A stretch of 64,000 nucleotides of DNA from a bacterium (GCA_016721565.1 JADKHW010000003.1:62001-126000), one strand, 5' to 3'; positions 44,166-55,209 are shown, counted from the first letter of the stretch. Notes: generated from the letters alone by a model not told the origin. A program made the numbers and translations.

Positions 44166-47100
44166 TCCACGTTCTTCTCGCCAAGCATTCTGCGAACTTG
44201 CGTGAGTACATCAAGCGACGTTTTCAAACGATAGCGGCGCGAACGTATGAATCTATCCTGACCGTTTTGCTCGACTCGGAAGAGAATCTCAACGTCACCA
44301 TTGTGGTGCGCGAAAAGGTCTTCGAGCGCATTCAATGTGCGCTCCAAGTTCGGCTGTGGCGCAAGATGAATCAAAAGCTTGCGTGCAAAACGGGCTTTAG
44401 CTTCTTCAATCGTGTAAATCTCTTCGGCGATAAACTTAGGTTCTTCCTCTTCACGACGCGTCACGCGGGCAACGATGACAAGCTTGGCATCCTTTTGCAG
44501 AGAACGTGCATAGTTTTCGAGAACGTCTGCAAACACCAAAATTTCGGATGAACCCGTATAGTCCTCAAATGTAACAGTCGCCATCGGCTTGCCTTTGCGG
44601 GTAAGCTGACGGCGCACGTCGGTGACCACACCACCGATGCGAACACTATCCTGGTCAATCAGTTCAGAGGTGTCCCCGAGCGATACCGTAGTTATACTCT
44701 CGATCACTTCTCGCTCTTGATCGAGCGGATGACCAGAGGCATAGAATCCCAAAAGATCTTTCTCTTTGGAAATCTTCTCTTCGAATACTTGGTCAATTAC
44801 TTCCGGAAGTTTCGGCTCCATTGAAGACGATCCTGACGCTTCACCGAATAGAGAAGATTGGCCGAAGTCGCGTTCGCGCTCTTTTTCAAGCGAGAAAGAA
44901 AGAAAGGCTTCGATAGAAGCAAAAAATTGGCCGCGATTACCGGGCAAGCTATCGAGTGCGCCGGCACCGATCAAGCTTTCTATAACTTTGCGGCTAACGA
45001 CGCGTGAATCGACTCTGGCGGCCATGTCGAAGAAGCTTGTGAACGGTCCGTCTTTTTCGCGGGCGGCAATTATTGCTTCAACAGGAGCTTGGCCGATGTT
45101 CTTGATATTTTCAAGGCCGCAACGTACCGCGCCTTCGGTGACCGAAAAGTTGCGCTCGGATTTGTTTACATCGGGCGGCAGAACAGACACGTTGTTTCGG
45201 CGAGCATCGTTGATGATCTTCGGCATTTGTTTCGTATCACCATGATATGAAGCGATGTCGGAAGCCATGAACTCGGCAGGATAGTTCGCTTTCAGAAACG
45301 CAGTCTGATACGCAAGCACGGCATAACAGGCGGCATGAGCTTTCACAAATCCGTACTCGGAGAATTTACGGACGAGTTCGTAGATTTCTTCGGCGAGCTT
45401 TTTGTTCAGTCCGCTGTGCTTCAAACAACCTTCAATGAACTCGGCATGGACTTTCTCCATCTCCTCTTTCTTCTTCTTGCCCATTGCCTTGCGCAAGATG
45501 TCGGCGCGCCCGAGCGTGAAACCCGCGATATCGCGCGCTATTCGCAGAACTTGCTCCTGATAGACGATGACGCCGTAAGTTTGCTTAAGGATAGGCTCGA
45601 GATTGGGATGAAGATAGGCAACCTGCGTGCGGCCATGCTTACGGTCGATGAAGTCGCCGATCATGTTCATCGGGCCGGGTCGATAGAGCGCAACCATCGC
45701 AACGATATCGTCGATGCAGTTTGGTTTTAACTTCGTTAACCACTCGCGCATACCGCCGGATTCAAGCTGAAAAACTCCGGTTGTGTCGCCGCGGCCCAGC
45801 AGGTCATAGGTTTTTTCATCAAACGATTCGTGCACGGAATTGAGATCTAACTCCACACCGCGCTTAGCGAGCATGTTCATGCACAAATCTATGACATTCA
45901 GTGTACGCAAGCCTAAGAAATCCATCTTCAACAGGCCGATCTTGTCCACGATGTTCATATCGAACTGCGTGGTAATCGAACCGTCAGATTGACGGTACAG
46001 CGGAACGTAATCGGTCAAAGGCCCCGGAGTAATAACTACGCCTGCCGCATGTGTTGAAGCATGACGGCAAAGACCTTCAAGCGCGCCACCGACCGACCAA
46101 ACTTTGCGAAAGTCCTCGCGATCCTTCAGCAACTCCACTAACTCGGGATTGCCGTCCGTGGCTGTGGCAAGGCTGGACGTTGGCCCATCGGGGATTTTCT
46201 TCGCAAGCTTATCCATGTCAGCGTAGCTCATCCCCAACACGCGACCGACATCGCGGACAACAGCACGGGCTTTCAAGCGACCAAAGGTGAGAATCTGCGC
46301 AACGGACTCCGCGCCGTACTTTTCGCGCACGTACTCAATGACGCGCGCGCGTCCCTCATCGTGAAAATCGATGTCAATATCAGGCATCGAAATACGCTCT
46401 GGGTTCAGGAAGCGCTCAAAATATAGGTCAAAACGGATCGGGTCGAGACTCGTGATGCCCAAAGCATAACAAACGAGCGAACCTGCTGCTGAACCACGTC
46501 CGGGACCAACCGGCACGTTTATTGAACGTGCGTAACGCACGAAGTCGGAGACGATCAAGAAGTAACCGGAGAATCCCATCTGATCGATCACTCGCAACTC
46601 ATAGTTCAAACGCTCTTCAAGCTCTGGCGTGATGGCGGGATATCGACGCGTCATGCCCACACGAGCGAGTTTTGTCAGATAGCCAGTTTCGTTTTCTTCG
46701 CCATCGGGCAAGGGGAAACGCGGCAAGTGGCGCGTCGAGAAATCCAGCTTGATGTTGCACTTCTCGGCAACTTCACGCGTGTTCAAAAGAGCTTCGGGAA
46801 CGTCGCTGAAGAGTGCAGCCATTTCTTCAGGAGTTTTGAGGTAGAACTCCTGTGTGTCGAACTTCATGCGCTCGATGTCAGATACGTTTTTACCTGTGCC
46901 GATGCAGAGCAGACAGTCATGCGCTTCAGCATGAGTGCGATTCAGATAGTGTGTGTCGTTCGTGCAGATGATCTTCGAACCAAGCTTACCTGCCAGTTTG
47001 ATGAGCTGCTTGTTAAGATTTACTTCGTCGGCGAGATCGTGGCGCTGAATTTCAACATAGAAATCGTCGCCGAAAAGTTCTTTGTACCACATCGCCTTTT

Positions 47101-47584
47101 CCCACGCACCGGACTCATCACCGGACATGAAGAGCGAAGGAATATCCGAAGACATACAGCCGGATGTGGCAATCAGGCCTTTGCAGTGTTTCTCAAGCAG
47201 ACCGGAGTCGATGCGCGGTTTGTAGTAGAAGCCTTCGGTATAACCGATGGACGAGAGCTTGACGAGGTTCTTGTAACCGATTTCGTCTTTGGCAAGCAGG
47301 AGCAAGTGGTTGGCGTATTCGTCGCCGTTACGCTTGCGTTGTCCGCCGGATTTGTCGAAACGATCCTTGCAGATGTACACTTCACAACCGATGATTGGCT
47401 GAACGCCTTGTGCCTTGCAGATGGAATAGAAATCCACCGCGCCGTGTAGCGCACCGTGATCGGTCAATGCAATCGCGGGCATGCCTAGCTCGACTGTCCG
47501 CTTAACAAGATCAGTAACCTTGCATGCGCCGTCGAGCAGACTATACTCTGAGTGGTTGTGAAGATGTACGAAATCCGAACTCAT
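44150..47584 (-). CDS. dnaE: DNA polymerase III alpha subunit
   Basis: 1144 residues, intact. N-terminal PHP domain (HLHNHSEYSLLDGACKV), polymerase palm with PDIDIDFHDEGR holding the catalytic aspartates, KMDFLGLRTLNVID, FVKAHAACYAVLAYQTAFLKA, and a C-terminal OB domain (VRIGGVVTDVRRQLTRKGKPM). It is the replicative polymerase of the DnaE1 type. Its ATG overlaps the murA stop by 4 nt. Confidence 0.98.
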   Translation of the reverse strand: MSSDFVHLHNHSEYSLLDGACKVTDLVKRTVELGMPAIALTDHGALHGAVDFYSICKAQGVQPIIGCEVYICKDRFDKSGGQRKRNGDEYANHLLLLAKDEIGYKNLVKLSSIGYTEGFYYKPRIDSGLLEKHCKGLIATSGCMSSDIPSLFMSGDESGAWEKAMWYKELFGDDFYVEIQRHDLADEVNLNKQLIKLAGKLGSKIICTNDTHYLNRTHAEAHDCLLCIGTGKNVSDIERMKFDTQEFYLKTPEEMAALFSDVPEALLNTREVAEKCNIKLDFSTRHLPRFPLPDGEENETGYLTKLARVGMTRRYPAITPELEERLNYELRVIDQMGFSGYFLIVSDFVRYARSINVPVGPGRGSAAGSLVCYALGITSLDPIRFDLYFERFLNPERISMPDIDIDFHDEGRARVIEYVREKYGAESVAQILTFGRLKARAVVRDVGRVLGMSYADMDKLAKKIPDGPTSSLATATDGNPELVELLKDREDFRKVWSVGGALEGLCRHASTHAAGVVITPGPLTDYVPLYRQSDGSITTQFDMNIVDKIGLLKMDFLGLRTLNVIDLCMNMLAKRGVELDLNSVHESFDEKTYDLLGRGDTTGVFQLESGGMREWLTKLKPNCIDDIVAMVALYRPGPMNMIGDFIDRKHGRTQVAYLHPNLEPILKQTYGVIVYQEQVLRIARDIAGFTLGRADILRKAMGKKKKEEMEKVHAEFIEGCLKHSGLNKKLAEEIYELVRKFSEYGFVKAHAACYAVLAYQTAFLKANYPAEFMASDIASYHGDTKQMPKIINDARRNNVSVLPPDVNKSERNFSVTEGAVRCGLENIKNIGQAPVEAIIAAREKDGPFTSFFDMAARVDSRVVSRKVIESLIGAGALDSLPGNRGQFFASIEAFLSFSLEKERERDFGQSSLFGEASGSSSMEPKLPEVIDQVFEEKISKEKDLLGFYASGHPLDQEREVIESITTVSLGDTSELIDQDSVRIGGVVTDVRRQLTRKGKPMATVTFEDYTGSSEILVFADVLENYARSLQKDAKLVIVARVTRREEEEPKFIAEEIYTIEEAKARFARKLLIHLAPQPNLERTLNALEDLFAHHNGDVEILFRVEQNGQDRFIRSRRYRLKTSLDVLTQVRRMLGEKNVECLWQ

Positions 47585-48843
47585 AGATCACCTTCGGCCC
47601 GGCGAATGTCCGCGCCGACCCGAGAAAGCTTCTCCTCAAGTTTCTCATAACCACGATCCAAATGATAGACTCGCTTGACTTCCGTTTCACCTTCGGCTGC
47701 AAGGCCCGCCAAGACCAAACAAACCGATGCACGCAAGTCAGTGGACATTACAGGTGCGCCAGTTAATTTTGGCACGCCTGTCACCACGGCTATGTTGTTG
47801 TCCATGTGAATCTGCGCACCGAGACGGAACAGTTCAGCAACGTGCGTGAAGCGGTCGGCGTAGATTGTGTCTGTGATGTGCGAGACGCCGTCGGCAATTG
47901 TCGCAAGGGCCATAAATGGCGCCTGTAAATCAGTCGGGAAATTCGGATAAACGTCGGTGGTTACGTCAATGGGTCTCAGCTTGCCATGTGAATGTTCAAC
48001 TGATATCCAATCGGCGCCGACGCTCACAGTCAACCCAGCTTGGCGAGCTTTCTCGATAACAGCGGTGAGCTGCTGTGGATCGGCGTGTGTGAGCTTGACT
48101 TTTCCTTTGGTCATACCGACAGCGCACATGAAGGAACCTGTCTCAATGCGGTCAGGAGACATCACCGCATCAGCGGGCTGAAGCTCTGCGACACCTTGAA
48201 TGGTCAGATCGCGTCCACCGATACCTGAAATGCGCGCGCCCATCTTGTTCAAGAACAGAGCAAGCGAGGTGACTTCAGGTTCAAGTGCAACATTTTTCAA
48301 AACGGTTGTACCTTCTGCTCGGACGGCAGCCATCAAGACATTGGCCGATGCTCCGACGCTGGAGATACCAAACTCAAACGTAGCTCCTTTTAGAGGCAAG
48401 GCTGACGCAACAACGTAACCTTGGTCAAGTGTAAGCGTCGCCCCCAGCGCTTCCATACCCTTCAAATGCAAGTCAACCGGGCGCGGTCCCCATGCGCAGC
48501 CTCCGGGCAATGACACACGCGCTTCGCCGTGTCTTCCGAGCAGCGCACCAAGCACATAGAAGCTTGCGCGCATGGTCTTGACAAGATCATACGGCGCTTC
48601 AATATGCGATGCATGACTGGTGTCAATCAGCAGTTCATGTCCAGACTCGTCAATTTTCGCTCCAAGAATACGCAACAAATTCGACATGGTGCGGACGTCT
48701 TTGAGCTGCGGAACGTTTGTGAAGCGATAGAAACCGGGGGCAAGGAGCGTGGCTGCAAGTAACGGCAACGTCGCATTTTTCGATCCCGAAATGGGTATCT
48801 CTCCTTCGAGCGGTCGTCCGCCGCGGAGAATTAGGCTATCCAA
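47581..48843 (-). CDS. murA: UDP-N-acetylglucosamine 1-carboxyvinyltransferase
   Basis: 420 residues. The PEP-binding Cys is present in RVSLPGGCAWGPRPVDLHLKGMEALGA, with FGISSVGASANVLMAAVRAEG and GADWISVEHS nearby. MurA catalyses the first committed step of peptidoglycan synthesis and is the fosfomycin target. Presence of Cys predicts sensitivity rather than the Cys-to-Asp resistance form. It lies 1 nt after recN. Confidence 0.97.
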   Translation of the reverse strand: MDSLILRGGRPLEGEIPISGSKNATLPLLAATLLAPGFYRFTNVPQLKDVRTMSNLLRILGAKIDESGHELLIDTSHASHIEAPYDLVKTMRASFYVLGALLGRHGEARVSLPGGCAWGPRPVDLHLKGMEALGATLTLDQGYVVASALPLKGATFEFGISSVGASANVLMAAVRAEGTTVLKNVALEPEVTSLALFLNKMGARISGIGGRDLTIQGVAELQPADAVMSPDRIETGSFMCAVGMTKGKVKLTHADPQQLTAVIEKARQAGLTVSVGADWISVEHSHGKLRPIDVTTDVYPNFPTDLQAPFMALATIADGVSHITDTIYADRFTHVAELFRLGAQIHMDNNIAVVTGVPKLTGAPVMSTDLRASVCLVLAGLAAEGETEVKRVYHLDRGYEKLEEKLSRVGADIRRAEGDL

Positions 48844-48844
48844 A

Positions 48845-50545
48845 TTATTCTGCCTGTTCCGACGTAGAGTTGTGAGAGTTTAGGAGTTCGCCCGCGGCAG
48901 CAAGGGCGCTACCGGAGATTTCCGAACCCGCGAGCAATGCGGCAACAGCTTCGGCGCGCTGTGCCGGTAAGAGCATGGCGGCAGTTGTAACTGTGCGATT
49001 GCGTGAAGTACTTTTGGAAACGTGCAAGTGGTGAACGGCACGCGCGGCGATTTGCGGCAAGTGCGTTACCACAATAAGCTGTTGTTCGCGACCGAGTTCG
49101 AACAATAAACTGGCGACTGATGCAGCGACGCGGCCAGAAATACCTAAGTCAATTTCATCGTACACAAGCAGCGGGTAGTGCATTCGTTCGGCAACGACAC
49201 TCTTGATTGCCAGTGTCACGCGTGATGACTCGCCGCCGGACGCGACTTCAGTTAATGGCTGAAGAGATTGACCAGCGGATGCTGAAAACATGAATTGAAC
49301 GTTGTCAGCGCCGCTGCGCGAGATGTTTGCAACATCTGCCAAATCGAAAGAATCAATTTTGATTTCAAATCCGGGCTTGTTGAACCCCAGAGGTTTGAGT
49401 GATTGCTCGACCGCCATCGCGAACGAGATCGCAGCGGCTTTACGTTTGTTGGACAAAACGCGCGCGGTTACCAACAGAGCTTGATTAGCTTTTTCGAGTG
49501 CAGAATCAATTCCGGCGAGCTTCCGTTCCAATTCGGAAAGCGTGTCCAGCTCACTCTTCATATGCGCGGCCTGCTCAAGAATCTGATTCAAGTCAAGACC
49601 GTGTTTGCGACGCAACTCGGAAAGCGTTGCCGCACGTTGTCGAAGCTTTTCGAGTTCTTCGGGGTTTACGTCGATGTGCTCGGCATAACGGCTGACTTCT
49701 CCACTTACGTCGCGAAGTCGTGCTGCGAGGTCCGCCAGTTCGGTAGCAATATTAGTAAACTCGTCGTCGATGCGTTTGATGTCTTCAGCAAGCTGACGAG
49801 CTTGGCCTGTCAGCGAAACAGCACAGACATCATCTTGCTCAAGCTTTCCCGCAACTTGGTTTGCAAGGACGATTAGCTTCTCGGATTGCTCAAGTTTCTT
49901 AAGCTTAGTGGCGATGTCAACGTCCTCGCCTTCGCGAAGGCCGAGCCGTTCAATTTCTTCGAGCTGATAGGCAAGCAGAGACTGCTCTTTGCGGCGATCC
50001 TGAACATCACGCATGATTTCGTCACGCTCAACCAATAGATCGTGACGGATCTTGTAAGCGGCGGCGACGGCATCTCGTTCATCACCAGATTGTGCGAAGG
50101 CATCCAGAAATTCGAGTTGGCGTGACGACTTGAACACCGACAGACTATCACGCTGGCCATGAAAATCCATCAGCGCATCACCGACGGATTTCAAAAGCTC
50201 AATAGTAGCCGGACGATCTTGAATGAAACCGCGTGCTCTGCCGCCTTGGCCTAATTCACGACGAACGGACAGAACTTCTGTCGGGCTGTCGCAATATTCT
50301 TCACCGATCAGAGCTTCGAGTTCCTCCGGACTGGACAACCTGAATTCGGCGTCTATAACAGCGCGGTCAGCGCCATCGCGAATCATCTGTTCGCTGAATG
50401 TGTCACCAAAAACGACGCGTAGCGCACCGAGAATCATGCTCTTGCCCGCACCTGTTTCACCTGTGATTACAGTGAAACCACGATCGAAGGTAAGTTCGAT
50501 TTCCTCGACGAGCAGAAAATTGCGAATGTGCAGTCGCGCAAGCAT
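48845..50545 (-). CDS. recN: DNA repair protein RecN
   Basis: 566 residues, SMC-like. Walker A in VITGETGAGKSMIL near residue 30, two coiled coils (about 160-220 and 260-370), the ABC signature EVASGGESSRVTLAIK and Walker B in PLLVYDEIDLGISG. It acts in double-strand-break repair. It sits between the propeller gene and murA. Confidence 0.96.
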   Translation of the reverse strand: MLARLHIRNFLLVEEIELTFDRGFTVITGETGAGKSMILGALRVVFGDTFSEQMIRDGADRAVIDAEFRLSSPEELEALIGEEYCDSPTEVLSVRRELGQGGRARGFIQDRPATIELLKSVGDALMDFHGQRDSLSVFKSSRQLEFLDAFAQSGDERDAVAAAYKIRHDLLVERDEIMRDVQDRRKEQSLLAYQLEEIERLGLREGEDVDIATKLKKLEQSEKLIVLANQVAGKLEQDDVCAVSLTGQARQLAEDIKRIDDEFTNIATELADLAARLRDVSGEVSRYAEHIDVNPEELEKLRQRAATLSELRRKHGLDLNQILEQAAHMKSELDTLSELERKLAGIDSALEKANQALLVTARVLSNKRKAAAISFAMAVEQSLKPLGFNKPGFEIKIDSFDLADVANISRSGADNVQFMFSASAGQSLQPLTEVASGGESSRVTLAIKSVVAERMHYPLLVYDEIDLGISGRVAASVASLLFELGREQQLIVVTHLPQIAARAVHHLHVSKSTSRNRTVTTAAMLLPAQRAEAVAALLAGSEISGSALAAAGELLNSHNSTSEQAE

Positions 50546-50548
50546 CGT

Positions 50549-52901
50549 TTAGCGGCCTAATACCGCAACCTTGCCGGTTGCAGAGTGACCGTCTCCTGTG
50601 GTTGCAACTAAAAGGTACACACCACCGGCAACGTAATCACCGTCGGCATTCTTTCCATCCCACCCGTTCGTGATCGCTTGCGTCCAGGAAAGTTCGCGCA
50701 CGAGACGACCTCCCAGAGTGAACACGCGCAACTGATCGAATCGTCCACCGAGTGCATCAGCATCAAGATAAAGCGATTGCGAGCCATCCGCGTGAAACGG
50801 ATTCGGATAAGGCGTTACCGTGTCGAGTGCAGGCTCGCGCGAAACGTACGGCGTCTGCAAGCGCGACAAACCATCCAGTGTGCCAAGCCATACTTCGCCA
50901 GTGTGCGGATTCGATGTAATCGAGGTTATGCCGTTTGACGCGAGATCGGATGCATAATCAATGCTACTGGAAGTTTGGAAGATGTGAATCCAAGTGAACG
51001 AAGGATCAAGGACTGCTACACCGTTGTCAGTGCCAAACCACTTGTTGTCTTGCGAATCTACGTGAATTGCGTTCACACGATTGCCAATCGGAAGGTCATA
51101 AAGGCAAATAAAGCGCATTGATCCGACACTCGCATTTGGATTCAGACCACCTTGCGAATAATAGGCTCCTCCCGGCGTGCCGACCCAGAGATAATTTTGG
51201 TGATCAACAGCAAAAGTCAGCACTTCGCGGGCAATGTCTTCAAAACACGTCGTTGCAGCATCTTGCAACGCGACCGGGTCGTAGCTTTCCCAAGAATCGT
51301 CAGTCGTATCCGTTAATGTTCTGTTTGGATCACATACGAATGTGTGATTACCGTCGCCGCTTGCTCCGACAAAGAATCGTCCGAATGGATCACCCATGAT
51401 CTCGCTGATTTCGTACGGTCTCGCTATTGCTTCTTCACTTTGCGTACGATAGTAGACCCACGGTTGGTCGCTGTCGCCGTTTTGAATCCAGCCGGGAGTA
51501 ACCAGCGCAACCGTCTGCGGAACTGTTGCCAGGCGATTGGAAATCAAAATACTGCCGTCAATATGTTTGCCGACTCTTGTAACACAAAACGTCGGTGAGC
51601 CGGGGATACCGTTTACACGCGCGCCGCTCGTGTCATATCCGGCAGATTCAACTGGGTTGTAGCGGTGGAATTCCCCATCGCGATAATTAAGAACTCCGCC
51701 ACCGTCAGAGCCAAACCACATTCCGCCGAAGTTATCGGCAGAAGAAGATTTCGGACCAAATAGCCAGAAGTGCCCTGAGGGTGAATCGCTGCGAGTGTAG
51801 GCTGTCCATTTTCGTCAGTGAAATTTAGACACCCATACGGGATCCGCCGGTGCCAGCCCAGAGATTACCAAGCTTGTCATACTCAACACTTTGAACCGTG
51901 TTTCCGCCAATTCCGCGCGGAGCGATCGATGGTGAGAGGCTTACACCGTCATAAAAGCGAATGCCGCCTGCGCGTTCCGTGCGATCTGCAATTCCGACAG
52001 CAAGCACCGGATCGCCGTCCAGTGTAACATTGGCCAAAGCCGAAATTCCCGGCTGGCCGACGCCTGTTGTGATCCACGCTTCGTCTTGCAAACGATAAAG
52101 TGTATTCTCGCTGGCACCGATCATTGCGCTTTGAAATTCAATCACAGACAAAAACGCTTCAGGAGTTGTGATCGGAGTTCCAAAAATGTTGCCGTTGAAT
52201 GATGCCGTGCGCGTTTGGGTCGTGACCCACAGCGTCGAATTGCCTTGCACACCCAGACCTAACACATTGTTGGCTGGCAAACCGTTGGCGATGGTGTAAT
52301 CGGTCCAAGAAGCAGGCGCAGAAAATTGCTGCGTCGTGAGAGGTGCGCGAGCAAGGCCTGAGACCGTTGCGGCATAGAGATAGCCGTCAAGTGCAACCAT
52401 GTCATTGACAGCGATTCCCGTGGGGAAATTACCCAGTACGCGCACACGTTCACTGACTCGGTAGTTATCGACTATCGAGTAATATGCGAAACGGTAGATG
52501 CCATTATTGGCCCCCAAAAACATTTCCTCCCCGACCTTCACGATCGAGGAGACCTCAAAAATCTCGTCTTGTAAGTCCGAGATAACTTTTGTCTGACCGG
52601 TAACGGGATTAAGTCTCGTTATTCTTCCATCCGGAGCAACAATCCAGATCCAACCTTGCGCGTCGGCGCCTAATCCTACGGTGGCATTCATGGCAAGCCC
52701 CCGCGTGTTGTTGTAGATATCGAAAACACCTGAAGAGGGATCGAAAGCAACAAGGCCACCAGAGGTGCCGAGCCACAAACCGTCCGACGTGACAAGCAAG
52801 TCGCGAACGTTTGAGCCAGAGGTATAGGTTGTCCAGCGAAACGGATTCGCCGTAACGGTGGTAACGTGGATCAGCGCAAGCAGCGCGATTAGCAGCGGCA
52901 T
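50549..52901 (-). CDS. exported two-component-type beta-propeller protein with FlgD-like C-terminus, frameshifted
   Basis: About 784 codons. A signal peptide (LLIALLALIHVTTVTA) is followed by repeated propeller strands of the two-component regulator type (DGLWLGTSGGLVAFDPSSG, LWAGTGGS, MWFGSDGGGVLNYRDG, KWFGTDNGVAVLDPS, GEVWLGTLDGLSRL). The end has YPNPFHADGSQSLYL and a FlgD-like/T9SS-type domain (WDGKNADGDYVAGGVYLLV). No kinase domain follows. Two frame breaks lie near 51828 and 51790. Probably secreted or surface-bound; ligand unknown. Confidence 0.75.
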
Positions 52902-52932
52902 GTCATGCCCTCATGATTGACCGAAGAAAAAG

Positions 52933-53403
52933 TTACGAACCTGATGCTTGCTGCTGCTCCCATTGTTTCAATGCGGAAAATAGTTCGAGTGCGGCGCGAG
53001 CCGCTTCTTGACCTTTGTTGCCAACACGCCCGCCGGCTCGCTCGAAAGCTTGCTCAACGGTGTTGGAGGTGATGACACCAAAAGCAACCGGCTTGCCTGT
53101 GCTTTCAGCGATGCGTGACAATCCGTTGGCACAGGATTGACAGATGAAATCGAAATGCGGAGTCTCGCCTCGGACAACTGCGCCGAGGGTGATGATGGCT
53201 TCTACAGATAGTCGCTTGGCTACGCGCGCAGCGGCGGCAGGAAGTTCGAACGCTCCGGGAACTTCAATGACGTCGATTTGTGAGTCGGCGACGCCTTGTT
53301 CACGCAGTTCGGTTAGCGCGCCTGTGAGCAAGGCTCCTGTGATCGTTTCGTGATAACGCGAGCGAATAATCACCACGCGTCCGGCAGGCAAATGCGAAAG
53401 CAT
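52933..53403 (-). CDS. ribH: 6,7-dimethyl-8-ribityllumazine synthase
   Basis: 156 residues. Family motifs VIEVPGAFELPAAAARVAK, TLGAVVRGETPHFDF (with the catalytic His) and FGVITSNTVEQAFERAG are intact. It makes the riboflavin precursor and usually assembles into a 60-mer or pentamer. No other rib gene is nearby. It lies 3 nt after ftsY. Confidence 0.96.
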   Translation of the reverse strand: MLSHLPAGRVVIIRSRYHETITGALLTGALTELREQGVADSQIDVIEVPGAFELPAAAARVAKRLSVEAIITLGAVVRGETPHFDFICQSCANGLSRIAESTGKPVAFGVITSNTVEQAFERAGGRVGNKGQEAARAALELFSALKQWEQQQASGS

Positions 53404-53406
53404 ATT

Positions 53407-54330
53407 TTAGGCTGTGGCCTCCGCGCGTTCGCCCAACAAACTTTGCGCGAATTTCTCAGCGTCAAACACGTCAAAATCGTCGAGTGCTTCACCAAAACCG
53501 ACGTAACGAATCGGAATGCTCATCGTCCGCGCGATGGCTAAAGCAACGCCGCCTTTGGCAGTCCCGTCAATCTTAGTAAGGATCAATCCGGTCACCCCTG
53601 CTGTCCGTGTGAACTCGCGCGCTTGGTTCAATCCGTTTTGACCAGTCGTCGCATCCAACACAAGCAATACTTCATGCGGAGCGCCGGACGATCGCTTATT
53701 TAGCACGCGCGAAACTTTTTCCAGTTCCTGCATCAAATTGCTCTTATTGTGCAGGCGACCCGCCGTGTCCACAAGCAAAACTTCAACGCCACGGCTTTGC
53801 GCGGCTTGCAGAGCGTCCACCGCGACTGCGGCGCTGTCGCCGTTAGATTCACCAGCAATTACTGTGATGTTACTGCGCTGTCCCCAAATTTGAAGCTGGT
53901 CAACTGCTGCGGCACGAAATGTATCAGCCGCCGCAAACATCACAGATTTGCCTTGTGTCGTAAGATATTTCCCCAATTTGCCAATGCTCGTCGTCTTGCC
54001 TGTGCCGTTTACGCCGACAATCAGCACGACGTGTGGATTTCCGGGCGGCGGCGGTGTGCCTTCGGCCTCTTTAAGAAGCTTGACGACCTCTTGACGAAGG
54101 AGCGAATCTGCGTCAGCTTCAGGTCCGGCTTTGCGTCCGGCTTCTTGCAGTTGGGCAATCAAATGCTCAGTGGTTTCGAGACCGACGTCCGCAGACAGCA
54201 GGACATCTTCAAGCTCTTGCAGAAGCACTTTGTCCAATTTGCGACCGGGTTTGAATACGGCGGCAAGTTTGTCCGTGATGGCTTCGCGGGTCTTGGTGAG
54301 CGCTTGCTTAAGTTTGTCGAATAGTCCCAT
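53407..54330 (-). CDS. ftsY: signal recognition particle receptor FtsY
   Basis: 307 residues: a short N-domain four-helix bundle and the SRP GTPase G-domain with GVNGTGKTTSIGKL (G1), DTFRAAAVDQL, VDTAGRLHNKSNLM (G3) and LTKIDGTAKGG (G4). The acidic A-domain of E. coli is absent, as in many bacteria. It docks SRP-ribosome complexes at the membrane. Confidence 0.97.
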   Translation of the reverse strand: MGLFDKLKQALTKTREAITDKLAAVFKPGRKLDKVLLQELEDVLLSADVGLETTEHLIAQLQEAGRKAGPEADADSLLRQEVVKLLKEAEGTPPPPGNPHVVLIVGVNGTGKTTSIGKLGKYLTTQGKSVMFAAADTFRAAAVDQLQIWGQRSNITVIAGESNGDSAAVAVDALQAAQSRGVEVLLVDTAGRLHNKSNLMQELEKVSRVLNKRSSGAPHEVLLVLDATTGQNGLNQAREFTRTAGVTGLILTKIDGTAKGGVALAIARTMSIPIRYVGFGEALDDFDVFDAEKFAQSLLGERAEATA

Positions 54331-54336
54331 AGGGCC

Positions 54337-55200
54337 TTATATTTCGTCCGAGAAATCGGGCGCTGCGCCCCAGTTCAATTTGTCCCGCAAGACTTGATAA
54401 AAGTCACGGCGCTGAATATTTACGAGCTTTGCGGATTGCGGAGATTTGCGCACGAATACCTGTTCACCGATCTCGAGTGACCTCACATGCTCGCCGTCAG
54501 CAGTCAAAATTCCTTTGCCTCTAGAACGAATGGTGACAGTTCGATGATCCGCAATGGCTAAAGGTCGCATGGTCAACGTATGAGGACATATCGGCGTGAC
54601 GATAATCGCTTGCAAAGTTGGCTCGATAATCGGACCGCCTGCGGAGAGTGAATAAGCCGTGGAGCCAGTGGGTGAGGCGACGATTAAGCCATCTGCGCGA
54701 TAGTTCGCAGCGGGAGTGCCGTCGATAAACACTTGAAAGGCCTGCGTGCGTGAGACTTCATGCTGGCCGATCACAAAATCGTTCAGCGCGTGATAGACTT
54801 TGTTGTCATGTTCGGAGATGGCCTGAATCATCATACGCTCTTCAATAGCGTAGTTGCCCGACAGAATGTCGTTCAATCGCTCATGGAGATTTGAGGATTC
54901 AAGATCAGTCAAGTAACCCAAACCGGGGCCGAGGTTGATACCGAGAATCGGTTTACCAAAGGGGGCAACGGCAGCGGCAGTATGTAGGAGGGTTCCGTCT
55001 CCACCAAAACTCAAAACAATGTCCGCATCGTGACCAAGCGTTGCGTGTGGAGCAAGTTCCGACGGAATTAGCTGAATTGAATCGCGATTCTCATCATCGT
55101 AAAGAAACTTGATTCCCCTTTCGCGCAAGAGCAGTACAAAGCTCGATACGGTTGGTACAAAGCGCGGCTTGGCAGCATTTCCCATGATCCCGAGAATCAC
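54337..55200 (-). CDS. nadK: NAD kinase
   Basis: 287 residues. The GGDGT motif occurs in VLSFGGDGTLLHTAA, with ILGINLGPGLGYLTDLE, ALNDFVIGQHE and RADGLIVASPTGSTAYSLSAGGPI. It phosphorylates NAD to NADP. It lies 9 nt downstream of xseB and 6 nt upstream of ftsY. Confidence 0.96.
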   Translation of the reverse strand: MILGIMGNAAKPRFVPTVSSFVLLLRERGIKFLYDDENRDSIQLIPSELAPHATLGHDADIVLSFGGDGTLLHTAAAVAPFGKPILGINLGPGLGYLTDLESSNLHERLNDILSGNYAIEERMMIQAISEHDNKVYHALNDFVIGQHEVSRTQAFQVFIDGTPAANYRADGLIVASPTGSTAYSLSAGGPIIEPTLQAIIVTPICPHTLTMRPLAIADHRTVTIRSRGKGILTADGEHVRSLEIGEQVFVRKSPQSAKLVNIQRRDFYQVLRDKLNWGAAPDFSDEI

Positions 55201-55209
55201 GCGCGCATC

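Noticed and set aside
46727..47449. 240-codon plus-strand open frame
   Set aside because: Mirror of the dnaE PHP/polymerase region; composition is that of an antisense frame.
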